The position numbers and the translations under genes were made by a program. This document shows, one piece after another, positions 63,829 through 64,000 of a stretch of DNA of 64,000 bases. This stretch comes from Nodosilinea nodulosa PCC 7104. Its GTDB lineage: Bacteria > Cyanobacteriota > Cyanobacteriia > Phormidesmidales > Phormidesmidaceae. Positions within the stretch are counted from its first letter, which is position 1, and every line of letters starts with the position of its first letter. The DNA lies in contig NZ_JH976537.1 in assembly GCF_000309385.1 (NCBI RefSeq), positions 5,648,360 to 5,712,359 on the forward strand, in the 5' to 3' direction. The notes below the pieces were generated by a model. It saw only the letters and a list, made by a program, of their open reading frames with translations, ran no database searches and was not told where the DNA came from.

Positions 63829-63925
63829 ATATCAAGGCTGCTTAATAGCCCACACTATGGATTCAGGCTCTACAAGGGTTGACAGGTCATCATTCTTAGG
63901 TTGTTTGGCCGGACTTGATATTAGG
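63829..63925. repeat. 97-bp direct repeat, copy B
   Basis: Equal in length to copy A and aligned without gaps. The left CAAGTCCG has drifted to CAAGGCTG while the right CGGACTTG is intact. The rest of 63494-64000 shows no gene; GCTATCCATCC and GGTGGATAGC near 63731 and 63778 form another inverted pair. Confidence 0.7.
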
Positions 63926-64000
63926 GGTTAGCGTCGTGCGATTGCAGAGTCTTGAACTTAAAAGATGCTACAACATCCTTTCATTGGTTAACCCTTTTCA

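Overview
The window comes from a cyanobacterium. The HIP1 octamer GCGATCGC recurs throughout, and several families are largely cyanobacterial (DUF1400 hydrolase, DUF4079, DUF3122, a Tll0287-like c-type haem protein, a Rieske paralogue). Base composition is moderately GC-rich and the region is heavy in insertion sequences, which fits a Leptolyngbya/Nodosilinea-type filamentous lineage, but the genus is my inference. Both ends are cut: the first gene enters from outside, and the right end is repeat-rich non-coding DNA.

Layout. (1) 1-12.6 kb: end of a DUF1400 alpha/beta hydrolase, then an accessory region built around two duplicated HxlR-type regulators. Each is divergent from a small-molecule enzyme (isochorismatase-like hydrolase; short-chain dehydrogenase) and shares a conserved operator-like intergenic region. 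One regulator is split by an IS3-family element whose removal restores the frame exactly. Several small multi-pass membrane proteins (two DUF1772-like), a second SDR, a TIGR01777 epimerase, a GNAT and an ABM monooxygenase follow. (2) 12.6-17.6 kb: a decayed integron-integrase-like fragment, a membrane-anchored metallo-beta-lactamase-fold hydrolase, a Coq4-like protein, and a Spy/CpxP-like periplasmic protein divergent from a NarL-type two-component system. (3) 17.7-25.8 kb: a phosphonate cluster with a 2-aminoethylphosphonate-type ABC importer, a PhnX-like HAD hydrolase, a FAD oxidoreductase and a divergent PLP enzyme. No PhnW transaminase is present. (4) 25.8-30.4 kb: a decay zone with an IS630 remnant, two copies of a ~166-bp MITE, a truncated PhoX-like gene, a 19-codon dps remnant and an IS1-family insertion with perfect 8-bp target duplication. 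Three intact small redox/membrane genes survive here.

(5) 30.7-53.9 kb: a large sulfide/persulfide island. It carries several rhodaneses, CoA-disulfide reductase-rhodanese, sulfite-exporter-type permeases, a persulfide dioxygenase, two ArsR regulators, a sulfide:quinone oxidoreductase-like enzyme, an RND efflux pair, cytochrome bd oxidase (cydAB) and cysteine synthase. It also holds a 918-aa fusion of a cyclic-nucleotide-binding domain, a degenerate sigma54-type AAA+ domain and a membrane polyferredoxin, translationally coupled to cysK. Similar AT-rich operator-like sites recur in front of three of its transcription units. The likely logic is sensing of sulfane sulfur, oxidation of sulfide to persulfide and sulfite, export, a sulfide-tolerant terminal oxidase, and assimilation through CysK.

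(6) 54-64 kb: a zinc-ribbon protein, a secreted RTX-type phosphodiesterase/phosphatase, an htpG 3' remnant joined to a transposase fragment, a pstCAB phosphate importer lacking pstS but preceded by a Pho-box-like tandem repeat, a decayed zinc-ribbon transposase, and a pair of 97-bp direct repeats. Regions 3 and 6 both concern phosphorus acquisition. The best candidates for undescribed biology are the 918-aa fusion with its sulfur island and the PhnW-less phosphonate cluster.
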